Assembly: GCA_947303085.1 (NCBI GenBank)
Contig: CAMYXP010000001.1
Location: 1 to 64,000, forward strand
From: an uncultured Bacteroidales bacterium
GTDB lineage: Bacteria > Bacteroidota > Bacteroidia > Bacteroidales > F082
Length of the DNA: 64,000 nt
Reading direction: 5' to 3'
Shown: positions 24,195 through 32,227 of the stretch, one piece after another
Numbering within the stretch: the stretch's first letter is position 1
Layout of the letters: each line of letters opens with the position of its first letter
The notes under the pieces: model-generated
Databases searched by the model: none
What the model was told of the DNA's origin: nothing
Seen by the model: the letters and a program-made list of their open reading frames with translations, nothing else
Made by a program: the position numbers and the translations under genes

Positions 24195-25901
24195 ATGAAA
24201 TTGATATCACTGAAAATAAATTCTGATTTTCGTAATCTGAAAGGATTGAAGTTGTCGTTAAGTGAACAGAACGACACCTATGTCCTTATCGGGAATAACG
24301 GTACTGGAAAGACTAATATTCTTGAGGCCTTAAGTAGCGTTTTTAGTTCTTTGCTCCTTAAAACGCCCTTTGAATTTAGCTTCTCCCTTCGTTATAGAAT
24401 TGGAGATGATACGTTCAAGGTGGAACACGATATTTCGAATGGCAGCACTGAATATAAGAAGAATGGTTTGGTGGTGGCAGAGGGCGAAATTGAATATCCC
24501 AACCGTATTGTTTGCAACTATAGCGGCGAAGATGCGCGACTTTGGGATAATTATTACCAAAAGCCATACGATGATTATGTTAAGAACATAAAACACAGGA
24601 CCGCAAATGAAACACTGAAAATGGTGTACGTTGATCGTTTGATGTGGCGGTATGTGTTGTTGAGCATGATGAGTGCCAGAGGTGAAAATCATGCTTTTGA
24701 CAATTTCCTTACCCAAAAGCTTTACATAAAGCCCGATGATCCTGTGAGTGTGGAAATGCATATCGATGGGACAAAACTGAGAAGTTGGCATGACAATCAA
24801 GTAAAACTTCTCGTTCAAACAGTGGCAGCACGGCTTAATGATCTGGGCAGCAACACGTCAACAGACATTACGGTGTTTAATCCTTTTGATGATCAGCCGC
24901 GAGACTTGTTCAGTAAGTATGTTGGAGCAAACGACCTCATCAGTGATGTAACAATCAAATATCATGACGGAGTGGAAGCCGGATATCTGAGCGAGGGCGA
25001 GAAGAAAATGATGGTAATCCTCTTTATACTTGAGGCTCTAGCTGATGAGCGAACATTGGTGCTGATGGACGAACCTGATAGTCATATTCATATTTCCCGC
25101 AAGGCTGAGTTGAATGATATGTTTAACAGCATGACACATCGGAGTAACCTGATAACTTCTCACTCCCCCACATTGACAGCTAAGTTTAAGACTGACAGTA
25201 TTATCATGCTTGACCGTAAAGCTGACGGAAAAGTTGAGATAATCGACAAGAAAAACGTGGATTTGGTTAGCAAGTTGACAGAAGGGATATGGACTGCTCA
25301 GCGTCAAAACATATTTCTGGCGTCTCATGACGATATTGTATTGGTCGAAGGTGCATCGGACATTGTCTTTATAAAAGCAGCCCTTGATTATTTCAAGTCG
25401 CAGGGCAAATACACTGACTTGTCATTTGAGTTTATTCCATGCGGTGGCGCATCCCACATGAAGGACTTTGCAAATATATTCAAGCCAAAGGACGGACAGA
25501 TGGTTTTTGGTTTTCTTGATGGTGATAGGGCGGGACGTGAAAGTATGCACAAAGTCATCAAGTGTCCAGATAAGGATGCCACAGAATGGAAGGTCAAGAA
25601 ATTTGGGAAAGCCAGGAAAAGTGGAGATGTGTGGTTCTCATTCTATCCTGTATGGAAAGGTAAGAAGAACGCTGACAACTTCAACGTAGAGGACTATTTT
25701 ACCTGCCAGTTATTCCGCAAGTATATTTTCTCTTTTAGCTCACTTGACACCATAAAGGGCAAAGATGGCTTGAAATCAAAACTTGAGGACGAGTGCAAAA
25801 ACGGGAATATAGATACCAAGTTTTTTGAAAAGTTCAGCACCCTGTTTGATCATATCAAACTGATAAAGGATGCGGAAACAAATGGCATGACATCGATATA
25901 G
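24195..25901 (+). CDS. OLD-family protein: SMC-like AAA ATPase with C-terminal TOPRIM nuclease domain
   Basis: 568 residues. Walker A is GNNGTGKT at residues 33-40. The ABC-type signature region is YLSEGEKKMMV, and Walker B is TLVLMDEPDSHIH, followed by NLITSHSPTL. The TOPRIM domain carries IVLVEGASD (Glu385) and FGFLDGDRAGR (Asp442, Asp444), so the metal-binding residues are intact. OLD nucleases such as GajA pair an ATPase with a nuclease. Here the partner is a methyltransferase-specificity fusion 2 bp upstream, and the FRG gene starts at the very next base. I infer that this is the cutting component of the operon. Confidence 0.85.
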   Translation: MKLISLKINSDFRNLKGLKLSLSEQNDTYVLIGNNGTGKTNILEALSSVFSSLLLKTPFEFSFSLRYRIGDDTFKVEHDISNGSTEYKKNGLVVAEGEIEYPNRIVCNYSGEDARLWDNYYQKPYDDYVKNIKHRTANETLKMVYVDRLMWRYVLLSMMSARGENHAFDNFLTQKLYIKPDDPVSVEMHIDGTKLRSWHDNQVKLLVQTVAARLNDLGSNTSTDITVFNPFDDQPRDLFSKYVGANDLISDVTIKYHDGVEAGYLSEGEKKMMVILFILEALADERTLVLMDEPDSHIHISRKAELNDMFNSMTHRSNLITSHSPTLTAKFKTDSIIMLDRKADGKVEIIDKKNVDLVSKLTEGIWTAQRQNIFLASHDDIVLVEGASDIVFIKAALDYFKSQGKYTDLSFEFIPCGGASHMKDFANIFKPKDGQMVFGFLDGDRAGRESMHKVIKCPDKDATEWKVKKFGKARKSGDVWFSFYPVWKGKKNADNFNVEDYFTCQLFRKYIFSFSSLDTIKGKDGLKSKLEDECKNGNIDTKFFEKFSTLFDHIKLIKDAETNGMTSI

Positions 25902-27056
25902 GTGTACGTGAATTACAAGGATATTACAATAGACGAAATCCGTCAGATGTTGGATGAGAATGAACGTGACCGACAATTTGGTGTGGCAGTCACTACTCAA
26001 CTAAACAATCCTGAATTACATCCAATCAACCAAGGGTTTACAACAAAGAATGTGTTTCGGGAGATGATGATGGATAAATACAATGATGGTTGGTTGTTGC
26101 AATATCCTGAGCCCGTGGGCATGGTTATACAGCAGCCGAGAAGAACCTATTTCTATCGGGGAGAATCAGAATTGTATCCAACAACCATGTCATCCTTGGG
26201 TCGCGCTCTAAACGATATCAAAACCGAAGACGGGAAACAGGTTGAGGTGTTGGTTGCTGATGTAAAATGCTACCAGTTTGTGCAGTTGATTCACCCAATG
26301 GAGAATGTTCGAGCTTTTGAAGAACTGGGGGTGAACGTACAATACCAAGCCATAGCGCAGCATTATGGTTTCAAGACATTTCTTGTGGACATCACTTCTG
26401 ATTTTGAGGTGGCATTGTTTTTTGCCTGTTGCAAGTTTAGGAATGGGCGGTGGTATCCATTAACAGAATCGGATACAGAGAGTTGGGAGGAAAAGAAATA
26501 TGGGCTGATTTTTCGCAGGGCTGTTTTCCCTTATTCGATGCTGGATAATGATGACCATCCGATATTCCCGATAGGTTATCAGCCTTTCATTCGTTGTAGC
26601 AATCAAACAGGATTCACTCTCCCGTTGGGAGAAGGAGAAGACCTCAAGACAATGCAATTACCTGGCTTGCAAATTCTGCGTTTTCGCCATAATCCTGAAT
26701 TGTCGCAATGGATATATGATAAAATGGAAGGTGGAAACAAGATTTGTTCCAAGGCAGACGTACTGGCTACAATAGAAGACAAATTGGATGCTTTTGTAAA
26801 ATCGAAGGTAATAGATGAAACAGCATTGAACGACGTTTTACAACAAATAAAGGATTATAATAGTCATACTTTAGAGGAGTGGAAGCGAATGATAACTGAT
26901 AGTGGCTACACCATTGGCACAAATCAATTAGCGCTTACACAAGAAGAAGAATCAAAAATAAACCAACAACTAAAAGAATTTGACATACAACAGTTTTATG
27001 GTGTCAAAATACATTACCGAGTGATGTATAATGGCCCAACAAAAATCGTTGATTAA
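25902..27056 (+). CDS. FRG-domain protein, third gene of the methyltransferase/OLD operon
   Basis: 384 residues. A GTG start directly abuts the preceding stop; a second GTG follows two codons later. The FRG domain is shown by TYFYRGESELYPTTMSSLGR (Arg about residue 86) and YQAIAQHYGFKTFLVDITSDFEVALFFACC. The C-terminal 120 residues are helical (VLATIEDKLDAFVKSKVIDETALNDVLQQI). It differs widely from the FRG protein at 13389 outside the core. Tight coupling to the OLD gene suggests one functional unit. Confidence 0.85.
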   Translation: MYVNYKDITIDEIRQMLDENERDRQFGVAVTTQLNNPELHPINQGFTTKNVFREMMMDKYNDGWLLQYPEPVGMVIQQPRRTYFYRGESELYPTTMSSLGRALNDIKTEDGKQVEVLVADVKCYQFVQLIHPMENVRAFEELGVNVQYQAIAQHYGFKTFLVDITSDFEVALFFACCKFRNGRWYPLTESDTESWEEKKYGLIFRRAVFPYSMLDNDDHPIFPIGYQPFIRCSNQTGFTLPLGEGEDLKTMQLPGLQILRFRHNPELSQWIYDKMEGGNKICSKADVLATIEDKLDAFVKSKVIDETALNDVLQQIKDYNSHTLEEWKRMITDSGYTIGTNQLALTQEEESKINQQLKEFDIQQFYGVKIHYRVMYNGPTKIVD

Positions 27057-27135
27057 AAAGCTGAAAAAGAAATAGAAATCAAACAATAAACTATATATTA
27101 TTCAGAAGATTGATTTAAACGGCAAAACAGAATAT

Positions 27136-28074
27136 ATGTATGACAATGTTCTATACATAATAGGAAACGGTTTTGACAGGCATCATGATGTGAAGTCAAG
27201 TTACCAAGACTTTGCCAAATGGTTAAAGAAAAACAATTGGGGGCTGTACGATAAACTATCAGAAGTATGCAAAGTTGACTACTTATGGAAAGATTTCGAA
27301 AGAGCGTTGGCTTATGTAAATCGCGATTATTTTCTAAATATGGGGGAAGTCTTGCTTCCTAAAGGTTGGACGGAAGATGATACATACGCTGAATTGTATT
27401 ATCCTCAAGATTATGTGAGAGGTGAAGCTGAAAATCTGTGGAGTGATATTGTAAAGTGGTTTGGAAAATGGGTGTGTTCGGTGAAATGGGAAAGGGAGTC
27501 TGACAAAAAGAAAGTGCGTATAGATTATGAAGCACGTTTTATCACATTCAACTATACTCCTTTTTTAGAAACGAAATATGGTATTCCAGCTGAAAACATC
27601 CTCTATATTCATGGCAAAGCTACAGATCAAAAGCGAGCTCCAATAATAGGCCATGATGGCACAGACACTTTCGACAACTGGTATAAGACAACAGGAAAAG
27701 CACAGAAACGGCATTATAAAGGCTTACATGCCCGGTTGCCCGAAGTGGAGATGATGACAGAAAGTGTGGAAGAGTTCTATTCCTTATCAGAAAAACCTGT
27801 ACAAGAGATATTGAAACAAAATCAAGAATTTATCTCAGATTTATATGATGTAAAACACATATATGTTTTGGGGCATTCGTTGGGTAATGTTGATATTCCA
27901 TATTTCAAAGCCATAAACAAAGCTAATGTTTATCCTGAACAAATACACTGGTACGTGAGCTATTATTCTGAAGAAGAAAAACAAAAGCTTGAAGATGTTA
28001 TGAAAAAGAGGATAATAAGTGACGGCGCCACATTGGATATGATCACGTTAGCCTCGATTCAAGCTATCAAATAG
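27136..28074 (+). CDS. AbiH-family phage abortive infection protein
   Basis: 312 residues. The N-terminus LYIIGNGFDRHHDVKSSYQDFAKWL is the AbiH signature (IGNGFD at residues 9-14). The middle RFITFNYTPFLETKYGI and ILYIHGKATDQ, and the end HIYVLGHSLGNVDIPYFKAI, also fit; together they recall a SIR2-like Rossmann arrangement. AbiH gives abortive infection in lactococci, mechanism unclear. It lies 79 bp after the FRG gene on the same strand and probably closes the operon. Confidence 0.88.
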   Translation: MYDNVLYIIGNGFDRHHDVKSSYQDFAKWLKKNNWGLYDKLSEVCKVDYLWKDFERALAYVNRDYFLNMGEVLLPKGWTEDDTYAELYYPQDYVRGEAENLWSDIVKWFGKWVCSVKWERESDKKKVRIDYEARFITFNYTPFLETKYGIPAENILYIHGKATDQKRAPIIGHDGTDTFDNWYKTTGKAQKRHYKGLHARLPEVEMMTESVEEFYSLSEKPVQEILKQNQEFISDLYDVKHIYVLGHSLGNVDIPYFKAINKANVYPEQIHWYVSYYSEEEKQKLEDVMKKRIISDGATLDMITLASIQAIK

Positions 28075-28119
28075 GCAATACATTAAAATTGCCCCATCAT
28101 GACCCAAGACGAACGGGTT

Positions 28120-28219
28120 GGGGACGGGGGACAGGCACCTGTCTTAAGGCTAAAAATCCCCAAAAAATTCTAACTATGTAGAGAATAAACCGGGGGGACA
28201 GGGGACAGGTACCTGTCCC
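28120..28219. repeat. Two GGGACAGG(T/C)ACCTGTCC palindromes
   Basis: gggggacaggcacctgtct at 28125-28143 and gggacaggtacctgtccc at 28202-28219, separated by about 60 bp. Each is a near-perfect palindrome of a type reported as REP-like elements in many genomes. No RAYT transposase is in the window. Confidence 0.8.
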
Positions 28220-28248
28220 AATCTTAAAAATCAGCGTTTTGCATACTT

Positions 28249-28278
28249 ATTCCCTCATTCTGTTTTGAGTTGGGAAGG
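28249..28278. repeat. 30-bp dispersed repeat, copy 2
   Basis: Identical over 30 bp to 10022-10051. The flanks differ, so only this segment was copied. Confidence 0.85.
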
Positions 28279-28400
28279 ATTGTATCGAAGGTCTGGCAAT
28301 GGGCAATTTCGCGGTTTCATGTATTGACCAAGGTTGAAATAGTATAACACAAGATGAAAGGTGGAAAACTTTATTGTTAACGGGTAACAAGTTAACGGTT

Positions 28401-28631
28401 ATGACCCAAGACGAAAGATGGTTGGTACGATACATTGAGGTGAAAAGCTTCATCGAAACGAATCATAGGAATCCATCGAAATACTATGATGAGGAGAAAC
28501 TTATGGTTCATTTCCTGAAGAGGAACAGGAAGTTGATGAATGCAGGGGAGTTGGCAGAGCCAAGGTTAGGAATGTTTAAGGAATTGCTTGCGTTGAGTGA
28601 ACGGTACAGGAGGAAGAATCAATATCAGTAA
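28401..28631 (+). CDS. Stand-alone helicase-associated domain (fragment)
   Basis: 76 residues from MTQDERWLVRYIEVKSFIETNHRNPSKY, ending LALSERYRRKNQYQ. This pattern (W..RY.EV..FIE.NHRNPSK ... LLALSERYRRKNQY) matches the small helicase-associated domains that occur in tandem at the ends of some Bacteroidota helicases. No helicase domain is upstream, so it is probably a leftover of a larger gene. An in-frame TTG at 28374 would extend it without adding a domain. Confidence 0.55.
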   Translation: MTQDERWLVRYIEVKSFIETNHRNPSKYYDEEKLMVHFLKRNRKLMNAGELAEPRLGMFKELLALSERYRRKNQYQ

Positions 28632-28750
28632 GAAAGAAATGAGCAAATATGTTTTCTGATACTTGTGTAAATAATCGATAATGAGCAAATATCTAATAAT
28701 TTATAGATAATTTTTGGTTATCTAAGAAAAATTAGAAATTTAAATATATC

Positions 28751-29959
28751 ATGTTTAATCTAGACAAGTTTATAGCTGACTCGGTGACGTATCGTCCCCT
28801 CAGTATGTTTAAAGCCGATATTGAGGCTAACCGTGAGACGCTGACACGCGAAATTAAAGGTAAGAAGGTATGTGTGATAGGTGGAGCTGGCAGCATCGGC
28901 TCCAGTTTCATCAAGGCTGTGCTGCGCTTTGAGCCGGCATCGGTGGTGGTGGTTGACCTGAATGAGAACGGGCTGGCGGAGCTGGTGCGTGATGTGCGCT
29001 CGACCAACGGCCTCTATGTGCCGGATGAATTCCGCTGCTACACGCTGAATTTCGCTGACCCTATCTTTGAGCGCATCTTCCGTGAGGAGAAGGGCTTTGA
29101 CATTGTGGCCAACTTCAGCGCCCACAAGCATGTGCGCTCGGAAAAGGACAGATATTCTGTACAGGCCCTGATTGAGAACAATGACATCAAGGCAAAGAAG
29201 CTGATGGATTTGCTGACGATGTATCCTCCGAAGCATTTCTTCTGCGTATCGACCGACAAGGCAGCAAACCCTGTGAACATCATGGGAGCATCGAAGCGCA
29301 TCATGGAAGACCTTGTGATGGCGTACAACAAATACTTCAAAGTTACTACTGCCCGTTTCGCTAATGTGGCATTCAGCAATGGCTCTTTGCCTGATGGCTG
29401 GATTCATCGTTTGCAGAAGAAACAGCCGCTGGCAGCACCAAGCGACGTGAAGCGGTATTTCGTTTCGCCTGAGGAATCTGGTCAGATTTGTATGCTGGCA
29501 TGCATTCTGGGCAATGGCGGCGAAGTGTTCTTCCCGAAATTGGGTGAAGACCAGATGCTGACGTTCTCTTCAATCTGTGACCAGTTTGTGAAAGCAGAGG
29601 GATTTGACAAGAAGGAATGTGGCTCGGATGCTGAGGCAAAGAAATATGCCAGTGAAATGAGCTATGAGGGTACGACTTATCCTGTTGTTTACTTCAAATC
29701 AGATACTACGGGTGAGAAGGCTTACGAGGAGTTCTACATCCCGGGTGAGCGCATCAACATGAACCGCTTTATGGCTCTGGGTGTGGTGGAGGAAACCACC
29801 CGCAGGCCTATGCCGGAGGTGAACGCTTTCTTCGAGAAACTGGAAGGACTGTTTGCAAAAGAGGACTTCACCAAGGCTCAGGTGGTGGAAGCCATCAAGG
29901 AGTTTATCCCGAATTTTGAACACGAAGAGAAGGGGAAGAATTTGGATCAGAAGATGTAA
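28751..29959 (+). CDS. CapD-like nucleotide-sugar 4,6-dehydratase/epimerase, intact copy 2
   Basis: 402 residues. Extended short-chain dehydrogenase fold: nucleotide-binding VCVIGGAGSIGSSFIKAV at about residues 40-57, then VVVVDLNENGLAEL, VANFSAHKHVRSEKDRY, and FFCVSTDKAANPVNIMGASKRIMED, where the motif has NIMGASK. It belongs to the polysaccharide biosynthesis CapD group, which includes UDP-GlcNAc 4,6-dehydratases used for bacillosamine- and legionaminate-type sugars. The substrate cannot be decided here. The aminotransferase at 53724 would be the logical next enzyme, now separated by 24 kb of inserted defence genes. A broken paralogue lies at 11735. Confidence 0.85.
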   Translation: MFNLDKFIADSVTYRPLSMFKADIEANRETLTREIKGKKVCVIGGAGSIGSSFIKAVLRFEPASVVVVDLNENGLAELVRDVRSTNGLYVPDEFRCYTLNFADPIFERIFREEKGFDIVANFSAHKHVRSEKDRYSVQALIENNDIKAKKLMDLLTMYPPKHFFCVSTDKAANPVNIMGASKRIMEDLVMAYNKYFKVTTARFANVAFSNGSLPDGWIHRLQKKQPLAAPSDVKRYFVSPEESGQICMLACILGNGGEVFFPKLGEDQMLTFSSICDQFVKAEGFDKKECGSDAEAKKYASEMSYEGTTYPVVYFKSDTTGEKAYEEFYIPGERINMNRFMALGVVEETTRRPMPEVNAFFEKLEGLFAKEDFTKAQVVEAIKEFIPNFEHEEKGKNLDQKM

Positions 29960-30277
29960 AGCAACTATTTCCTCGACGATCAGTCGCAGCGTATGCTCAA
30001 CGCCATCGAGCCCGGGAGTCCATTGCCAATTCACCGCCATCAAAAGTCGTCCGAAACGGTAGTATGTCTGCGTGGAAGGCCTGTATGGGAATATTATGAC
30101 GAACCGGAACATATATGCACTGAGAGAATAGAACTTCCGCCCAACGGCCCGATAGTGGCTTTGAACGTTCCGCAAGGCCAATGGCACACCGTGAAATCCC
30201 TCGAGTCAGGTTCCGTCATCATGGAAGTCAAAGACGGCCCCTACGAACCCCAAAGTCCAGAAGACGTTTTGACATGA
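29960..30277 (+). pseudogene. WbuC-type cupin, N-terminally truncated
   Basis: The frame continues straight from the CapD-like stop and reads SNYFLDDQSQRMLNAIEPGSPLPIHRHQKSSETVV, then GPIVALNVPQGQWHTVKSLESGSVIMEVKDGPYEPQSPEDVL. These are the WbuC cupin blocks (metal-binding HRH). The first 40-50 residues of the family are missing and the only Met (29993) lies inside the domain. A short translated protein is possible, but I call it a remnant. Such cupins are common in O-antigen and capsule loci. Confidence 0.7.
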
Positions 30278-30281
30278 TCTC

Positions 30282-30458
30282 AATGCTATTGAATCAGACA
30301 CGATTTTACCAATTCATCGTCATTGAAATGTGATCAACCTGCCCATTGGTCAATGGCACACAATAAAGTCACTAGAAAGTGGCATAGTTTTACTAGAGGT
30401 TCAGGATGGAAAGTGGGAAGAGATGAAGGAAGAGGATCTATTAAAAAATTGTATATAG
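30282..30458 (+). pseudogene. Second WbuC cupin remnant with stop and internal deletion
   Basis: In one frame the sequence reads NAIESDTILPIHRH, stop, NVINLPIGQWHTIKSLESGIVLLEVQDGKWEEMKEEDLLKN. It matches the first remnant but lacks the segment between HRH and the second cupin motif. Clearly non-functional. Confidence 0.75.
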
Positions 30459-30483
30459 TTTTTGAAAAATGAAAAATATGTTG

Positions 30484-30491
30484 TATATTTG
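30484..30491 (+). promoter_or_regulatory. -7 element (TATATTTG) before the 99-residue gene
   Basis: TATATTTG followed by caaaaaa, 18 bp upstream of the ATG at 30509. Good match to TAnnTTTG. Confidence 0.65.
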
Positions 30492-30508
30492 CAAAAAATA
30501 ATAATATT

Positions 30509-30808
30509 ATGGCAACAATTACAGATTTTAATGAATGGTTGGACGGTATTGATTTGTCTGACTTTAATGATGTTTATTCACTTTATCATTCAGTCGCCGA
30601 TGTTGAAGAATGGGGCTGTTACAATACAATAACTGGTAAGGTTGAAGGACAATATATTGTTAGCTCATATGAATGCGAAGACAAACTGTTTCTTGCTTCC
30701 GAAAAAGCGAGAGAGTATTTTCTTAATACCATTGAAAAACAGTATTGTGAAGATATGGATATCGAGAGCTATTACGGATTTCATCATGCGATGGAACATG
30801 ATGATTGA
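30509..30808 (+). CDS. Small acidic protein of unknown function
   Basis: 99 residues, acidic, no membrane segment (ITDFNEWLDGIDLSDFNDVYSLYHSVADVEEWG ... IESYYGFHHAMEHDD). It has its own well-formed promoter. Acidic small proteins in such regions can be anti-restriction or DNA-mimic proteins, but nothing specific supports that here. It is the first gene of the second defence block. Confidence 0.6.
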   Translation: MATITDFNEWLDGIDLSDFNDVYSLYHSVADVEEWGCYNTITGKVEGQYIVSSYECEDKLFLASEKAREYFLNTIEKQYCEDMDIESYYGFHHAMEHDD

Positions 30809-31016
30809 TAAAATAATGGGTTTTGGAAAGTAATAGAGAGAACGATGTTGAGGAAGAAAAAGGAAGATGTTGGTGGAGAAGATAATTAAAAGTACGTATC
30901 AATTAATATATCTAGCTTCCATCAATTGCTGGGCGATAAGCGTCTTTGCTAATTGATTGTTTGACAGTTAATCAAATCTTAACAATGGATAAGTATAAAT
31001 TTAATCTGATAAAGTA

Positions 31017-32174
31017 ATGGAAAACGTGCTTCTTACAATAAACGGAAAAGACGAGCAGGCTTTCTTAAAGACCTACAATCATAATTATAAGTCTGTTTCT
31101 GAAATAGGTTTGGATTGGCAGACACTTGTCGCAATACATGATTATTATCTTGGTATAGTAAGAAACAAACTGGAAATCGCTGCGCAGGAATTGTTTCTTG
31201 ATTTGAAATCCATAAAAGGAGCCCATACTGTCAAGTATCGTATAAAAGACCCGGAGCATATTGTAGATAAGATAATACGGAAAAAAATTGAGCAAAACAA
31301 GATTGTTACAAAGGAGAATTTCTTAGATGAGTTTGATGACTTCATCGGATTTAGGATACTTCACTTGTTTAAAACTGATTGGGAACCGATTTATCAAACA
31401 ATTCGAGAAAAGTTTGAATGCAAAGAAACTCCGATTGCTTACCATCGTATAGGTGATGATCAACATTTTATTGACAGATGTAAAGAACTAGGGCTGGAAC
31501 TTAAGGAGAAAGAAGCCGGATATCGTTCGATACATTATATAGCTAAGATTCCGTTTTTTAGTACACAGTTTAAATGCGAAATTCAGATCAGAACAATATT
31601 TGAAGAAGCATGGAGTGAAATAGACCATTTGGTAAGATATCCCAACAATACCGACAATGAGTTGCTAAATAGCTATTTATTGATGTTTAATAAGTTGTCT
31701 GGTTATGCCGACGATATGGGAACGTTCTTAATGGCAATGAAGAGTAATCTGGCCAACCAACAAAAGGAACGTAATGAGTTGGAGGGTGCTGTCAATGAAC
31801 TGCGAGACGAAATATCTAATTTAAAAGGTATAAATAAATCTCAAACTAAAAAAATCGACGAATTAATGAAGCGCTTGGACAAGAGCGTGGAATTAGGATG
31901 GCCCAATTTACAGTGGCTTCAATATCCATCAAACCTCGATTATATAGTTAATATACAAAATCCGAGTGAATTGTCGTATACGAATAGATTATCCGACATG
32001 AGCGAAAGAATTAGCAAAATGGCTGATTTGACAAATAATGATAAAATAAAAGATAAACTATCGTTTACAGATAGATTTTACAATTTGTCTAAAATTGGCA
32101 CATATGACATCGGGTTATCTAAAGAAAATGATAAATTGAAAGATAATGATGATAAAGAACCAAAGTTAAAATAG
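31017..32174 (+). CDS. RelA/SpoT-domain (p)ppGpp synthetase-like protein
   Basis: 385 residues. The nucleotidyltransferase core is visible: IKGAHTVKYRIKDPEHIVDKIIRKK, FDDFIGFRILHLF, EKEAGYRSIHYIAKI and CEIQIRTIFEEAWSEIDHLVRY. These are the RelA_SpoT synthetase motifs; there is no HD hydrolase domain. The C-terminal third is a coiled coil (NQQKERNELEGAVNELRDEISNL) and a charged helical tail. Family members make (p)ppGpp or, in toxic versions, modify tRNA. It stands 53 bp upstream of the RADAR genes on the same strand and may be an accessory of that system or an independent toxin. Confidence 0.8.
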   Translation: MENVLLTINGKDEQAFLKTYNHNYKSVSEIGLDWQTLVAIHDYYLGIVRNKLEIAAQELFLDLKSIKGAHTVKYRIKDPEHIVDKIIRKKIEQNKIVTKENFLDEFDDFIGFRILHLFKTDWEPIYQTIREKFECKETPIAYHRIGDDQHFIDRCKELGLELKEKEAGYRSIHYIAKIPFFSTQFKCEIQIRTIFEEAWSEIDHLVRYPNNTDNELLNSYLLMFNKLSGYADDMGTFLMAMKSNLANQQKERNELEGAVNELRDEISNLKGINKSQTKKIDELMKRLDKSVELGWPNLQWLQYPSNLDYIVNIQNPSELSYTNRLSDMSERISKMADLTNNDKIKDKLSFTDRFYNLSKIGTYDIGLSKENDKLKDNDDKEPKLK

Positions 32175-32227
32175 GCAAAAATAAGACCTAATATATTGAT
32201 ATTTAATAAACTATAAAACATAAACAT

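Larger units (their letters stand above)
28098..28400. other. Gap with decayed fragments of a helicase-associated-domain gene
   Basis: The phrase acccaagacgaa(cg/ag) that begins the small gene at 28401 also occurs at 28101, and as acacaagatgaaaggtgg at about 28348. The gap therefore seems to hold two earlier decayed copies of the same start. It also contains the palindromic GGGACAGG repeats and the 30-bp dispersed repeat. Confidence 0.45.

Noticed and set aside
24195..25901. Gabija (GajA)
   Set aside because: The protein is OLD-type, but no UvrD-like helicase GajB follows; the partners are a methyltransferase fusion, FRG and AbiH.
31017..32174. CapRel-type fused toxin-antitoxin
   Set aside because: A synthetase domain is present, but the C-terminal part is a coiled coil and charged tail without the zinc-finger or pseudo-antitoxin region I would expect.
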